Shown in pieces: positions 35,901-46,841 of a stretch of 64,000 bases of DNA. Made by a program: the position numbers and the translations under genes. Source of the stretch: Opisthorchis felineus (lineage: Eukaryota > Platyhelminthes > Trematoda > Opisthorchiida > Opisthorchiidae). Below the pieces are notes generated by a model. The model saw nothing but the letters and a program-made list of their open reading frames with translations, made no database searches and was not told the origin of the DNA. Within the stretch, counting starts at the first letter, position 1; each line of letters opens with the position of its first letter. The stretch spans positions 60,537 to 124,536 of the forward strand of contig SJOL01005754.1 of assembly GCA_004794785.1 (NCBI GenBank), written 5' to 3'.

Positions 35901-37463
35901 TTTGATTCTATCGTCTGTAATAAAGTGGCTTTGATGGAGAATTAGCAACGCACCGATGACTGGACTGTAAGAGGTAAATCATTTGTACCCAAATCCACAC
36001 GGAGTTCTACGCGAAACCCGATATTTTAGGAATCCCAGTGTCCATGACTCATTTGTAATTTAACAAAATCATCACTGGAGGTATGGTCATTTCATAGCAA
36101 CCATGTTACGGGAACTAAGGTTAGTACTTGGGTTTCTAGATCCTCTCAGCCACCTATTCTGTTTCTTTGTAAACGTGCTCTGTCTACCCTGAAGTCCTGA
36201 TATTTTTTGACAATAACAACGTGCTGACCTCTGTGTATAAGTATAAAAACTGGCCGGCATTCTGATATGACGGTCGGCAGTCCCAAATCTGTCTCACAAT
36301 GGCGTATTTGTGCAAGCCATGAGGTGATATCAACTCAACCCCGGAGGGGGTTTTGGGCTGCTTATCACGCAAGTAGCTAAGGATGGCATTTTAAACATGC
36401 GTTGAGTCTGATTGCCAGGTGTTACAAGCATAAAACAAATCAAAGCAAATCATCTATATCCTGCAGCGATTATGGGCATTTTAGGAAGCCAAACAATTTC
36501 AAAGTTGTGCATAAAAGTTTGGCTGCTGTAAGGGTTGGAAAGCTCAGCCTAATATGTCGTTATGAGGGGATTTTTCTGATGGGGAAATAACCCAATCCAA
36601 AGACGTGAAGCTGGTGAGAGAACCAACACTACTCTACGATCTAAGTATGGCCAAATTGGCAAAACCCCACGGTATCACACGGAGCGCTACACATACGTAA
36701 GTTTACCTGGATTAATTGCTAATTGTTATCGTTACTTTTCTGAAAGTGTGGAATTAATCAGATGGGTAACCCCTCGGCCATCCTCGTCCGACCAAAAGCA
36801 TTCACACAGAATACGTGCAAATTATAGCCTTCTCAGTGTGGTTATTCCTCACTTCTGTAACTTCGGTGCACTCAGAACTGCTCCAACCGTATCAATTTTT
36901 AGATTTGCACGGAGTTAATGGCGCGGGATTCCTCCCCACTTACTCCAAATGGGCTAACTGTGATATCAATGAGTGAGATTTCATGCAATTTACCACCTAG
37001 TTCTCTCTCTTTCCTTATTTTCTAATGCAAGAACATGCTTTTTATGGGAAATGTCGTGTGAAAGGTTCCGGTTTTCCGCCGTGTAAAGTCACACCGTTCG
37101 CTTAGGATTAGGTTTGATATCACATTCCAGTGTTCTAAATGTGACAACTGGTAGCCGATTTAACTTCACCACTAGCATTCAGTTTCTACATAAAGAACCG
37201 AAAAGTACCGTGAATAATCCGCAGGTGGCAGTACTCAATTGGATCGATATGATACTTCTCGGTTCTTCCTTACGTGGATCTAGCTGCATTGGCTCAGACA
37301 GAATTTATGCACAACACACTGGATCGTCACGACACTTGCCCCGAAAAATCTCAGTGAGGTATTGATCAACATGCGATAGCCCATAGAAATATCAAGCAAG
37401 GTCAGTTGAACTGTTAGGATCAAGGAAATGAGCTATTCGATCATGGATTTGCCCCCAACTCAC
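32965..37463. other. EPS8 intron with one R3 repeat
   Basis: Contains repeat R3 copy 2 (35280-35378). Two consecutive minus-strand frames at 34173-34358 and 34360-34674 look faintly protein-like but match no family I recognise. The plus-strand frame at 35072-35464 runs through the R3 repeat and is not considered a gene. Confidence 0.55.
35280..35378 (-). repeat. Short interspersed repeat R3, copy 2
   Basis: The reverse complement reads like the copy at 20104-20187: the region contains agtgcgcactgatgatatct, then gacgaaacctttgcaa and gtgccaagctcggcgaacag, which mirror the core of copy 1. A short insertion lies between the core and the terminal gttgttgg. Confidence 0.8.
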
Positions 37464-37627
37464 CAACTTCATCCGGCCTCGTTGCTGTGATCAGCTTCTT
37501 ACTGGAAACCGTTGGAGCTTGCAAGCTTATCATCCGGTCATTTCTTGAATACGAATCACCAACTGAGCCAGAAAAAGAGGGTCTTGGTGCATTGTCCTCT
37601 TCCACTTCAGGACAAATAAGTACCGGA
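37464..37627 (-). CDS. EPS8: EPS8-like exon: linker after the PTB domain (second part)
   Basis: A long pyrimidine tract ending ctccgatctgcctag precedes 37627, and a strong donor gttg|gtgagt follows 37464. The frame reads PVLICPEVEEDNAPRPSF, then SGSVGDSYSRNDRMISLQAP and TVSSKKLITATRPDEV, rich in Ser, Pro and charged residues as expected of the disordered linker between the PTB domain and the central region. Its end phase fits the 32791 exon. Its start does not fit the 41695 exon in phase with this acceptor; an alternative acceptor about 21 bases further in (tgtcctgaag) would fit. There is no sequence homology to claim here, only frame, splice sites and position. Confidence 0.65.
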
Positions 37628-40600
37628 CTAGGCAGATCGGAGAAAAAGTTGGGTGTAGGATGTGTAGATAGTATGCATATCGCAATTTTTACACTTGTGG
37701 AAAGCATGAGTCAATGGATAAGTTGGTGGCTTTTAGAACAATTGCTCAGCTTGTACCACTCAGATTCGTTGTAGAAGGCTCTGCTGCAAACTACAGGCAT
37801 TGAACCATCCCAAATATAATGAAAATAGTAGAGGGAGAAGTGTTTTGCTACACAGAGTACCGTCAGAGTGCCATCGCCCAATCTAGAGAAAGTTTCTTGA
37901 ACGTACGGTGAGACAAAAAACTGAAAAGCGAAAAATTGAATGCGACAGGATATTGGGAGAAGAAAGTTTTAATCAGTCGTTTTATATCAAAACTATATGC
38001 TGCTTTCTATCTTAGTGTGCATCCAGATGACAAAGAAGTGATGTCTCTTGACGTGTATCTTCGAATAACGATCACGTACATTTGCGTATTTGTAGACTCA
38101 CTATGATGATGTGATATATGAAGTCCTATTTGGGTGATAATGAGCCTTAGGAATCCACCCAGTTTACCTCGTTTACATTGTAGAACAAATGCCAGTTCTT
38201 GCTGATGTGATAAAGGTTAACCACTGCTTTGTCCTGTTCAGACAGCCAAGACACCATTCTGCCGATGACAACGAGCAACAGTGTTAGGTAACCCAGCGTT
38301 TAAACTTGCGCATCAGAGACCTATTGTTCGTCATTCAACGCTTATTAGACCATTCAGTAATATAAAAAAATACCTCATGGTGGCAGCATCTGCACAGGTC
38401 TTGTACATTTACTAGCTGCGCTTGTCTGGTCCATCTGTATGAAATTTCTTAGTCACACATGGTGATGAAGCTTTGACACTGGGTCCAGGTGGTCGAAGAT
38501 TTGGTCTAGCATAAAACGCGTTGTACATGCAACCCTTTGAAGCCAGTAGCCCCGTCATTTTTCCTCACTTCCGCTTTGTTACTAGTCACTATATTTACTG
38601 TGTCCTGCAACCACGTTGGGAGTAGACTAACCACGTAAATTTAGTGCACTTGAATTCGAAGGCACCGTAGACATAAAAACCGAGTACTGCAAAAGACCTT
38701 TGTGCATGTATTTAGCTACTGAAATACTTAACGTAGTAACCCATTGTCATCGGCAGACGGCGCGGTTGTGTATTTGGAAGAGACAAGGCAGTAGTTCATG
38801 CCTGGTAGATCAAATAGGGGTCGTTTCTGTTCTACACTGTGAATGTGGACTAACAAACCCTTGACCCAGCCAAGTGAATGTCAAGCTATGCAAGAGCACG
38901 TAAACTCGAAAATGAATCGAAAGCAAAACTGGAGCAGCATCTCTCATACATCATTTGAAGGCAGATCGAGATAGAAAACAAGGATCTAGGGAGGAATGAC
39001 TGCTCAAAAACCCCTTCATAAAAGCAACAGTTCGGAAATAGTCGCACTCAGATCCAACGGTAATGGAAGCACGCTAGCGAAAATGTCATCTACATGGCAA
39101 ATAAGGAAAATCGAACCATAGAAAAACACAAAATCTCTCTTGACAAGAGTGTGCCACTGGGTGTCTGTATAGTTTTGTCACGCCCATTTTTTACCCTTAC
39201 GTTTTGTCATTCAAGTGGATTACATTGATATCCTTGCTAAACCTGAGTTTAAATCATGCCAAAACCTTTCACCTGCCGAGCAATAATCACTCAATTTCCG
39301 TTACCACAAATGGAGCTATGGTGGAAAATATGCTTGCCCTCGTAATCTTATTGTGGCCTATTATTTACCAGCTATTTGGATGAAACGTTTTTAAACATAA
39401 TCTAACAAATCATTCAAAATGTATCTAAGGTGAAAAATTATGAAGCGTGCTCTGCTCTGGTGATAAACGTCAATGTGCTGGAAGAAAACGTTTCTGAAAG
39501 ACAATGTGGATTACAAAAGAGATGCAACACGATTGCCTTCGTTTTCGCTGTTCGACTTACAAGCCTTATAACCCGTCAAAAGAATTAAACGTTATGCGCC
39601 CTCTTCGTGGGATCAGTAGATTCATGATCCTGGGAACAGAATGGTGCTTTAAACCGCTCTTCAAAACTTTACTGGTCGCAAAATAAGGTAAAATTCTCAG
39701 CCTAACTTCGGAATAAAGTGAAAAGTTCTCTCGGGTTTGAAATCGGTAAAGAGTGTAGCGGTATTCCGCTTTGACTTCAGCTTTATTTGTCTCCCATCTG
39801 ACTACAACCTGTATTGAAGCTACCTATGATTTTAGGACAGCCTAACGGTCAAATACCGTCCGGCTATCTCCAACCAAAAACGCTTCATTATCAAGGCGAG
39901 CTTGCACAATTCGAAAGACCATATGCTGATGAAGCTGCTTTACCTGCACACCCAAAGGCGGCGTTCTGCGAATAACCGCATCATTTGTGTAGAGAATAGC
40001 TCAATTTGATTTGAGTATGAAAATTTCTACAACATATGTAATCGCAACCCAGTCTGGGTTTCAAAACTTTGCCTGCATTCAGCTTAGTAGATGGGGAATA
40101 GCGTGTTTTGGAGACTGCTGCAACTAAGCTAAAATAAGCGCTTCATTCGAGTGCTTATATAAACTTTTTTGCGGCATCCACAATCTGCGCATGAACACCA
40201 AGTTTGCGGTGCACCCAGCTATTGTACTGTCCTCACTAGTGTCCAACAGCGATAAATTGCTACTATACAGACGGCCCATTGGGATGCGTAACATGAAAGG
40301 TATTTTGGGGACACAGTCAGATCGGATTCCAAAAACCAACAACCTCAAGACCACTAGGACAGAGCGCGTCTTGATCCGCAACTAGCTATGCTGTGTAGGC
40401 CACGTAAAACGAATGGCTGGCATACGAACAAGTCATCTGCGGATAATCGATGGTTCATCCTTTGAGTGCAACCAATCACTGCTTGGAAGTCGAAAAGCAC
40501 TATACAGCTGTTTCATCAACAATACGCATCTTGTAGACCTTCTTGTTAGTAGCTGAAGAGAAAACCGTTTTGGCTACAGTTGTGTGTGGTCATCAGTATG

Positions 40601-41694
40601 CTTAACTCGCGCTTATACAGCCTACAGTGCCAATCGTCACTCACGTCGCATGATCAAGTGCTGACTGCCTCCTTAAGTAACGTATTCTCAGATGAAATTA
40701 TTCCAACTGAATTGTTGTGTCTTATGAGCTACTGAAATCGTTGTTTCATACCTTGGGAAAATAAAACACTTGAAATAAAGCACAGACGATGCGCTCATTG
40801 CGCTTTCCTGCACAGCATGCTTGAAATATCTGGACGCGAGCGTAGCAGTCAAAATATCTGTGGAGCTGACCGTGAAGCCACACTAATCTGCGAAGGCTGT
40901 GGGCAAACGCGACTTGCCGGTTGCAAGCCTTTTCACTCCAAGCCGGCGGAGTTGCTTAATGTAAGTTTGCGCCCAGTTCCAATAAACACCTGGCCAAATA
41001 TGGTGTCATACTATGTTGGCTGCCAAAATACCATTAGTCGTTTACCGCCTGGATATTCAATTTTACGATGGCAAGGCAATGGCATCTAACATAAAACGTC
41101 ATCATAATTAGTTACGGAGAGGAGTATGCCATTTTACTGAAACTTGAGAAACTGACAGATAACGCCACTGCCTTGATACAAAAAGAGCCAATTTTGATAT
41201 GACAACAAGGTTAAGCCAACGGATGGTGGACAAAAGCTCTGCGCGTCTGACGGGCAACCTCATTAAATCGGGTTTACATTGTCACCAGCGAACAGCACGT
41301 GGTGCCATATTTGGCTCCTTAGAACCGCTTGTGTGGATCAACAGTGAATCACCCGCTGTCAATCAGAAGATTTGTCCCGGTTGCCAGACAATTATACACA
41401 TATAGATATATGCAAACATATATGCATATTTGCATACATAAGCGTATATGTACGTGTAAGAATGCCGAAATGAACACATTTGATTATTTTTCTCGGGACA
41501 GCCGAGTTTTGGGGCAGCAGTCTATAAACAGCGCCACTCTGTCCAACAAGTCAAATATCTCCGTGAAATCCGCCTCGTTCTTCTTGCTGCCAATGCGTTG
41601 AAAAGATAAAGTCAAACGTGCTTAGTCCCTTTTGCCTAGCGCAGCTGGGTGCACGAGATGGCTGTCTAGCCCATCAAATACGACAGCCATACAC
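37628..41694. other. EPS8 intron, no confirmed content
   Basis: A further small exon may hide here because the phases of the flanking exons disagree. One candidate stretch lies around 40190-40250 on the minus strand, before a donor-like acta|gtgagg, but its phase does not solve the problem. A low-complexity, purine/pyrimidine-alternating run (acatatagatatatgcaaac and following) is at about 41395-41455. Confidence 0.5.
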
Positions 41695-41933
41695 CTTTGA
41701 TCTTGGCATTTCCATCACTGTCGAGAGTGGTCTTGACTTTTGTGGTTCCCGGTTGAAGTTGGTGTGTCCTCAGTCTTCTTTGTTTGTGGCTTCTTTTACT
41801 GTTTTCTTCTTGCTCTCTTTCCTTGGGCTTAGCCGTTTGATCCATAATCAGACGTCTTTCTCCCTCTTCCTGAGACAGCGTTAACAAGGCCAGTGACCCA
41901 TTTGTCCCACATAAATAATGTTGGGAATCTGGC
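41695..41933 (-). CDS. EPS8: EPS8-like exon: charged linker after the PTB domain (first part)
   Basis: The acceptor cctccgggctttcag precedes 41933 and the donor caaag|gtgtat follows 41695. One leading base completes ATG with the AT left by the 43688 exon. The 79 codons read PDSQHYLCGTNGSLALLTLS, then QEEGERRLIMDQTAKPKERE, then QEENSKRSHKQRRLRTHQLQ and PGTTKVKTTLDSDGNAKIK. The Lys/Arg/Glu-rich middle resembles in composition the basic 'KGGKQKRRPDALR' stretch that follows the EPS8 PTB domain. One base remains at the end. The assignment rests on open frame, splice sites, phase and position. Confidence 0.78.
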
Positions 41934-42400
41934 CTGAAAGCCCGGAGGATAACGCATAGGGGATTTCTAAAGCTGCTGCGTACAGTAGTTATGTGCTGAG
42001 CCACACTGGACTTTAACCTTCCTAAAATTCCGACTGTTCGTTATGTTCAACTGTTGGGTTATTGACATGTGCAGTCATTTTAGCCCCTATTAGGAATGAG
42101 ATCGTTGCTATTTCCATTGGTATGTGGCTACTGGTCGTCTGGAAGAAAGTGCGATGTCTTGGCCAAATGCGACAAAAAATAGTACAGTCGTAGCACGGCG
42201 GTTCTCTTTGATTTTGCAGGCTGTTAAGCTGCATATTTATGATGTGGTTTTGACTTGAAGAATAAAGTTCTAGTCAATATAACCCACAGGATCATTGTAC
42301 TACAGAACTTTGTCACCTATAACAGGGTAGCGGATTGTGGTAGGCTAATATGTACAACTTATTCCCTCCACTGCTCAGTCATCTATGATTAAACAACAGA

Positions 42401-42431
42401 AAACTTAAATTCCACTTTGGAATTTAAGTTT
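42401..42431. repeat. Perfect short inverted repeat
   Basis: The arms aaacttaaattcc and ggaatttaagttt are exact reverse complements and are separated by five bases. It is intronic and close to the assembly gap. No function can be read from it. Confidence 0.9.
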
Positions 42432-42569
42432 GTAGGTTTTATCCATCCCGAAGATCCAACATATCCTCAATAATGATAAACTATAGGGAAAATGGAACAG
42501 CTCCATAGCTTGATGGCTGATATCACCACAATGAAATTGGCAGCATGGTAGTTCAGCATAAAATCACAG

Positions 42570-42669
42570 NNNNNNNNNNNNNNNNNNNNNNNNNNNNNNN
42601 NNNNNNNNNNNNNNNNNNNNNNNNNNNNNNNNNNNNNNNNNNNNNNNNNNNNNNNNNNNNNNNNNNNNN
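42570..42669. other. Assembly gap (100 N)
   Basis: A run of exactly 100 undetermined bases, typical of a scaffold join of unknown length. Confidence 0.99.
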
Positions 42670-43687
42670 CGCTTTCAGCTTCGGTTTGACTGATATTCAC
42701 TGAGTACTGAGACCACACTGAAGACTGGATAACTTTGACAGCTGTAATAACCGGGTTTTGAGGGATGCCATCAGAAAAGCTGTTTCAAGGAATCAGCGAA
42801 AACGGCTGATTAAAAGTGGCCTACTCTGCTATTTGGCCCTTCCCGAAAGACGCCCTAAGGACGGCTCAAGAATTATCGGGTTGGGGGTATCTACGAAGGA
42901 ACTCGTCCGTACTGAAAAACTGTAAAAACTGTCAGTAGAACCTGGCTGTGTTCTCTGCATAGCCCATCCATTATAGTTTTGCAGGACATCTGCCTACTTC
43001 CGAGCAGCCAATTGTTCTAGGTGAAGACCTGCTAGCATTAATTCCACGAGACTTACATCTGGAGATGATATAGTTATTTAGCTTAACAGAACTCTGTCCT
43101 GTAGAGTGGATCATCTCATTTTCTCCGAGGAAGAAGGATCTATGAAATATCCTTATTTGAAACGGGCGATAAACTGTAAACTCATTGATGTCTAAATTCC
43201 CGTCAAATCAAATCAGTTCCGCATAGTCTGGCAAGTGAAAATAGTCAGCTGATAGCTGCTTTGTTTGCAGTACGATGAGCAGTATCTTAAGAAGGTTTTG
43301 TAGTTTGAGAACCTAAACCCACAACGAGTTTTTGACTCTGATGCTACGGTTGCTTGCTTTGGGCCTCACTACTGAAAGAGTTTCGTATGGGTGAGTGCAT
43401 TTTTGGTGCGTAATTACTATCCAATTTCCTGAGCGTATATTCACCTAAAAGCCACTGTTTCGTGGTATACTTTTCTCATTCATTTTTAACCAAAGCTATT
43501 TTTCGGAGGTTTTCCCACATACGTCTAGAAATAACCACTAGAGTATTGTTAACTCTGATTGGAAATTATTGAGATTCATCTTCTACATTTCCATATGCCG
43601 CGTAACATTTGCTTTTCTTAACGACAAACTTACAAGACACATAAATGTTTCAGATACACAGAACAGTACTTAGGTGTTTGTGCTCAC

Positions 43688-43764
43688 ATATTGGAAAACT
43701 TCTTTTCACCTCCTTTAGCTTTGTTGATTGTTTCGACAACTAGTTGCGCGGGAACTTCCAGGAT
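43688..43764 (-). CDS. EPS8: EPS8-like exon: C-terminal helix of the PTB domain
   Basis: This 77-base exon is too short to stand out as an open frame. The acceptor ttccccattttgttacag precedes 43764 and the donor aatat|gtgagc follows 43688. It reads ILEVPAQLVVETINKAKGG then EKKFSN, with two bases left over. In EPS8 proteins the PTB domain ends with 'CDEVKANLISEDIESAISDSKGGK': the V-x-A-x-L-I helix, the acidic turn and the KGG match. It enters on a whole codon, as required by the 46686 exon, and leaves the phase needed by the 41695 exon. Homology, both splice sites and both phases agree. Confidence 0.9.
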
Positions 43765-46685
43765 CTGTAACAAAATGGGGAAAGCTCATAAGTCAGACTT
43801 GGTCAAAGTTTGTGTAAGCAGTACAACTACTAGAAAGTGTCACCCTCTTTGCGAATTTACTGACACAAATTGAGGTCGATCGTACACTGGTCGTTTCGTC
43901 TTCAGTAGCGGTGGATCATACCTGTTCGTTTCTGTCAAGATCTACACTCTTTTATTTGGTAAATTCATACTATTTATAACCTACTTGTTAACATAACTAG
44001 CGTTAGAGGTAGGACTAGCATGGTGGTAGAATCCTCAATCCGATTCCTAAATCGGACTGCCCTTCATAAGGACCATTCCGTACATGGCCGTGAATGCGGA
44101 TATTAAATGGACCTAAGAAAAACAAGCCCTCGCGAAACTGATGGGATAAGTTTGCCAATATCTTCTTCTCTTAAGAAATCAGAGGTATTTGAGAGGACAA
44201 TTAGTAATTATCTAATCAGAGCATGACAGGCCTCTCAAAACCAAACTCGGCTTTATTAGCAACCGATGGCGCAGAACAATGAATCCAGCAGTGTGAAAAT
44301 GCTACAACCCGGGGAAAAACTGAAAGGGTTTTAGCAAACTGTGGGAAGTAACAGTGAGGGCGGTTCCTGACAACACTTGTTTGACTATTCCAGTCGGAGT
44401 AGTTTATTGCATCACGGACATATCAGATCCCTTAATAAAAGTAAAATTGCTTGTTCATAAACTCGTACCGCGGTTATAAAGTTGAAAATAAACTTTTGTA
44501 GACCCGCTTTTACTTCCGCTCGAAATAGCTCAACTTTAACTGTCAGAGTTAGATGGGTTTTTCATTTCTTACAGCTAACTGAGTTACGAATTTTGCAGTC
44601 GTTGAACATAAGTTGAAGTATCTTTGGAACACACGATCAGGAATAACAACTGCGACAACATCAGTTACACAGGGTTTAACGGAGGAGCTTTATCAGGCCG
44701 GGACTATCCAGAAGCTCATACAGAGATGACAAATGTCTTTAGAAGACAAGCCACCTAACTCAGAAAAATGTTGTGCTACATACGATTAGCAAATTGTTTG
44801 ATCCCTTCAAGAGGGAGCGACTGTTACGGGGTCCCAAGGACAGATAACTTTTTATATGGTAGCACATCTGGCTCAAAAATTCGTTCTAGCTATTTGGATT
44901 AAATTAGCGGTCGGCTCCTTTAACGGTTTTATAGTTGTTGGTTGAAAACCTTTACACATCAGTTGAAGCCACTTTTGTTCCATTATTAATCGTTACTTTA
45001 TTCACTTTCGGAGACCTCCGGTAGTAACAGTTGGATATTTCAACAAAGTTTATATGCTCGAAAATCAAAACAATTTGAGTACACAAGCAGTAGTCAGTCA
45101 GTACTGAAAGTCGGTTATCAGTGCATTTCTTGCAGTTTAGACGTCTTTAATGATTGCAACAAAATTGTCCGTCAAATGCTTCTTTTAGCAATTTTTTCGT
45201 TGTTTTCATTAACTGTAATGATTTTCTTGATTTTTATCACTTACTGCACCCGCATGCATTGGAGTTTCAACTATGCTGGTTCTTTTTTAAGTCCTCTTTT
45301 TGAACTTTGAATATTGGCTATCTGTGATGTTTTTGTCTGCAGTTTTTTTCTTGGAATTCTGTTGTACCATAGCCTCTGAATGAGTTGATTTAAAAGGCAT
45401 TCAATAGTTGAAACCACCACACCGCATGACACAAAGTTACAGCTGAGCACACGTCTTCAGATTCAAGTCCCATGGCTTGCCGAATTTCAGACTTCCCATG
45501 CCGATCTTGAAGATTAGGGAATAACTAAGAGATAACTAAGGGAATAACAAAGTCCTCGCACAGTCTGAATCAACAGGTCGCTGAGAAACTTAGATTACTG
45601 CGCTCATGGTTCGGAGGGTTTGATCCGCAAACAGTCAGAAAGAGATCATGCATTAGATGTCTTTGACGTTCTTTTACCGGATTTTAAAAAGAACGGAAGC
45701 GCTGGTGAGTGTGAATGTTTCAAGATTCGGCCATAATTTAACCAAGAATATCACTTTAAATCCAAGCCTATGGTTTGTTAATTATCGGGTCCTCTGAGAG
45801 TATTGGTGATTTATCATTAAAAACGTTTGGCAGTTCAGCTAAGTGGTTGTTGGTCTGTTTGCTGAGCTTGGCAGTTAGATTGCAAACGTTTCATCACTAA
45901 TCGGGGTGTCATCGTCAGTGCGGGGTTGAGTGGGTTTACCAGTTTTCAATGCAGTGGAAATGGAGAGACTTTTCATAAGGCTAAACAAACTAGACTGCAA
46001 CGGGCTTAGTCAACATTCCTAAAAAACTGATATCTACCATATATGTGGATCATCCAAATTCATAGATTTTGTCATGCTTAGTAGGTCTGGAATTCCGTCA
46101 TGAGTAACATGACTCACTCCTGTCTAAGTTTGGTTTGATCAGATAATGTGGCGCAAATGAACTGACTTTTCTTAATTTAAACAATGTACATTCATGATCT
46201 GCAATTCGGATACTTTTTCCGAGTGCTCCTCCGGACAGCGAGTTTTAATGAATTTATCATAAGACTGCAAGACAGCTGTAATTGGACATGTTTGGTAGCT
46301 AAGCTTTTTAACACCTTCCATTTCTGTAATGATTAAACTTTCAAGGTCCGTGCATGTTTCGTTACTTTGTTCATAGTTCATTTACTTAAACAAATACTAG
46401 GAATTGGTGTTGCTCTGTTTAGCCATTTAGTATTGCTCAAGCAAGACAAAACTAGTGGAAAAATCTACGGTGAAGTTTATGTAGTTATTGGTGACCCAAT
46501 ATTATCGCGATGTATTTCTAATCTCGTTTTTACAAAAGCTTTTGCCTTTCATCTAGTCTAGTACAGTTAAGAGGGGACCCAAAGAGCCACATACGGTACA
46601 AAAAAGGTGCGGCATCTTTCTTTCAAGTCGTAAATGCAAAGTTTGAGACTTGCAAACGCATGTATGTTTTGAAAACTACACTGAC
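43765..46685. other. EPS8 intron with one R3 repeat
   Basis: Repeat R3 copy 3 is at 45844-45925. A minus-strand frame at 46172-46381 has no recognised homology, and the exons around it already join in phase. A short tandem array of 'gggaataacta'-like units is at about 45520-45550. Confidence 0.6.
45844..45925 (+). repeat. Short interspersed repeat R3, copy 3
   Basis: Contains gttgttggtctgtttgctga, then gcttggcagttagattgcaa, acgtttcatcac and tgtcatcgtcagtgcgg, in the same order and orientation as the copy at 20104. Confidence 0.85.
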
Positions 46686-46841
46686 CTGAAACGCATGCAG
46701 TTCGTTGTGCTCCGGTTCTCCGTTCGGTAGTGATTTTGCATCTATTTGAAACAAAATCATATTGCTGTTTTCACCCTCCAAGCTGTCTGACTTGAAGTTC
46801 AGAGAACGAATAGTCGATAGTGGAAATCTTTCCAGCTCTTG
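46686..46841 (-). CDS. EPS8: EPS8-like exon: middle of the PTB domain
   Basis: The acceptor gatcttattcttaaag precedes 46841 and the donor ttcag|gtcagt follows 46686. The exon is exactly 52 codons and in phase 0 at both ends. It reads QELERFPLSTIRSLNFKSDS, then LEGENSNMILFQIDAKSLPN, then GEPEHNELHAFQ. EPS8 PTB domains read 'NELENFPLNTIQHCQAV', 'SVLALVCKEP' and 'PDLHLFQ' at these places, so strands, spacing and the closing 'LH-FQ' are kept. Confidence 0.94.

Larger units (their letters stand above)
41934..43687. other. EPS8 intron containing an assembly gap
   Basis: Positions 42570-42669 are exactly 100 N, the usual placeholder for a gap of unknown size, so true intron length is unknown. The flanking exons join in phase, so no exon has to be missing. 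A 13-bp perfect hairpin stem lies at 42401-42431. Confidence 0.9.

Noticed and set aside
40817..41089. Plus-strand frame with several Cys residues (ICEGCGQTRLAGCK)
   Set aside because: The Cys spacing does not fit a zinc-binding domain I know, and there is no gene context.
46172..46381. Minus-strand frame first considered as the missing PTB exon
   Set aside because: It has no PTB-like helix, and the short exon at 43688-43764 fits by homology and phase.
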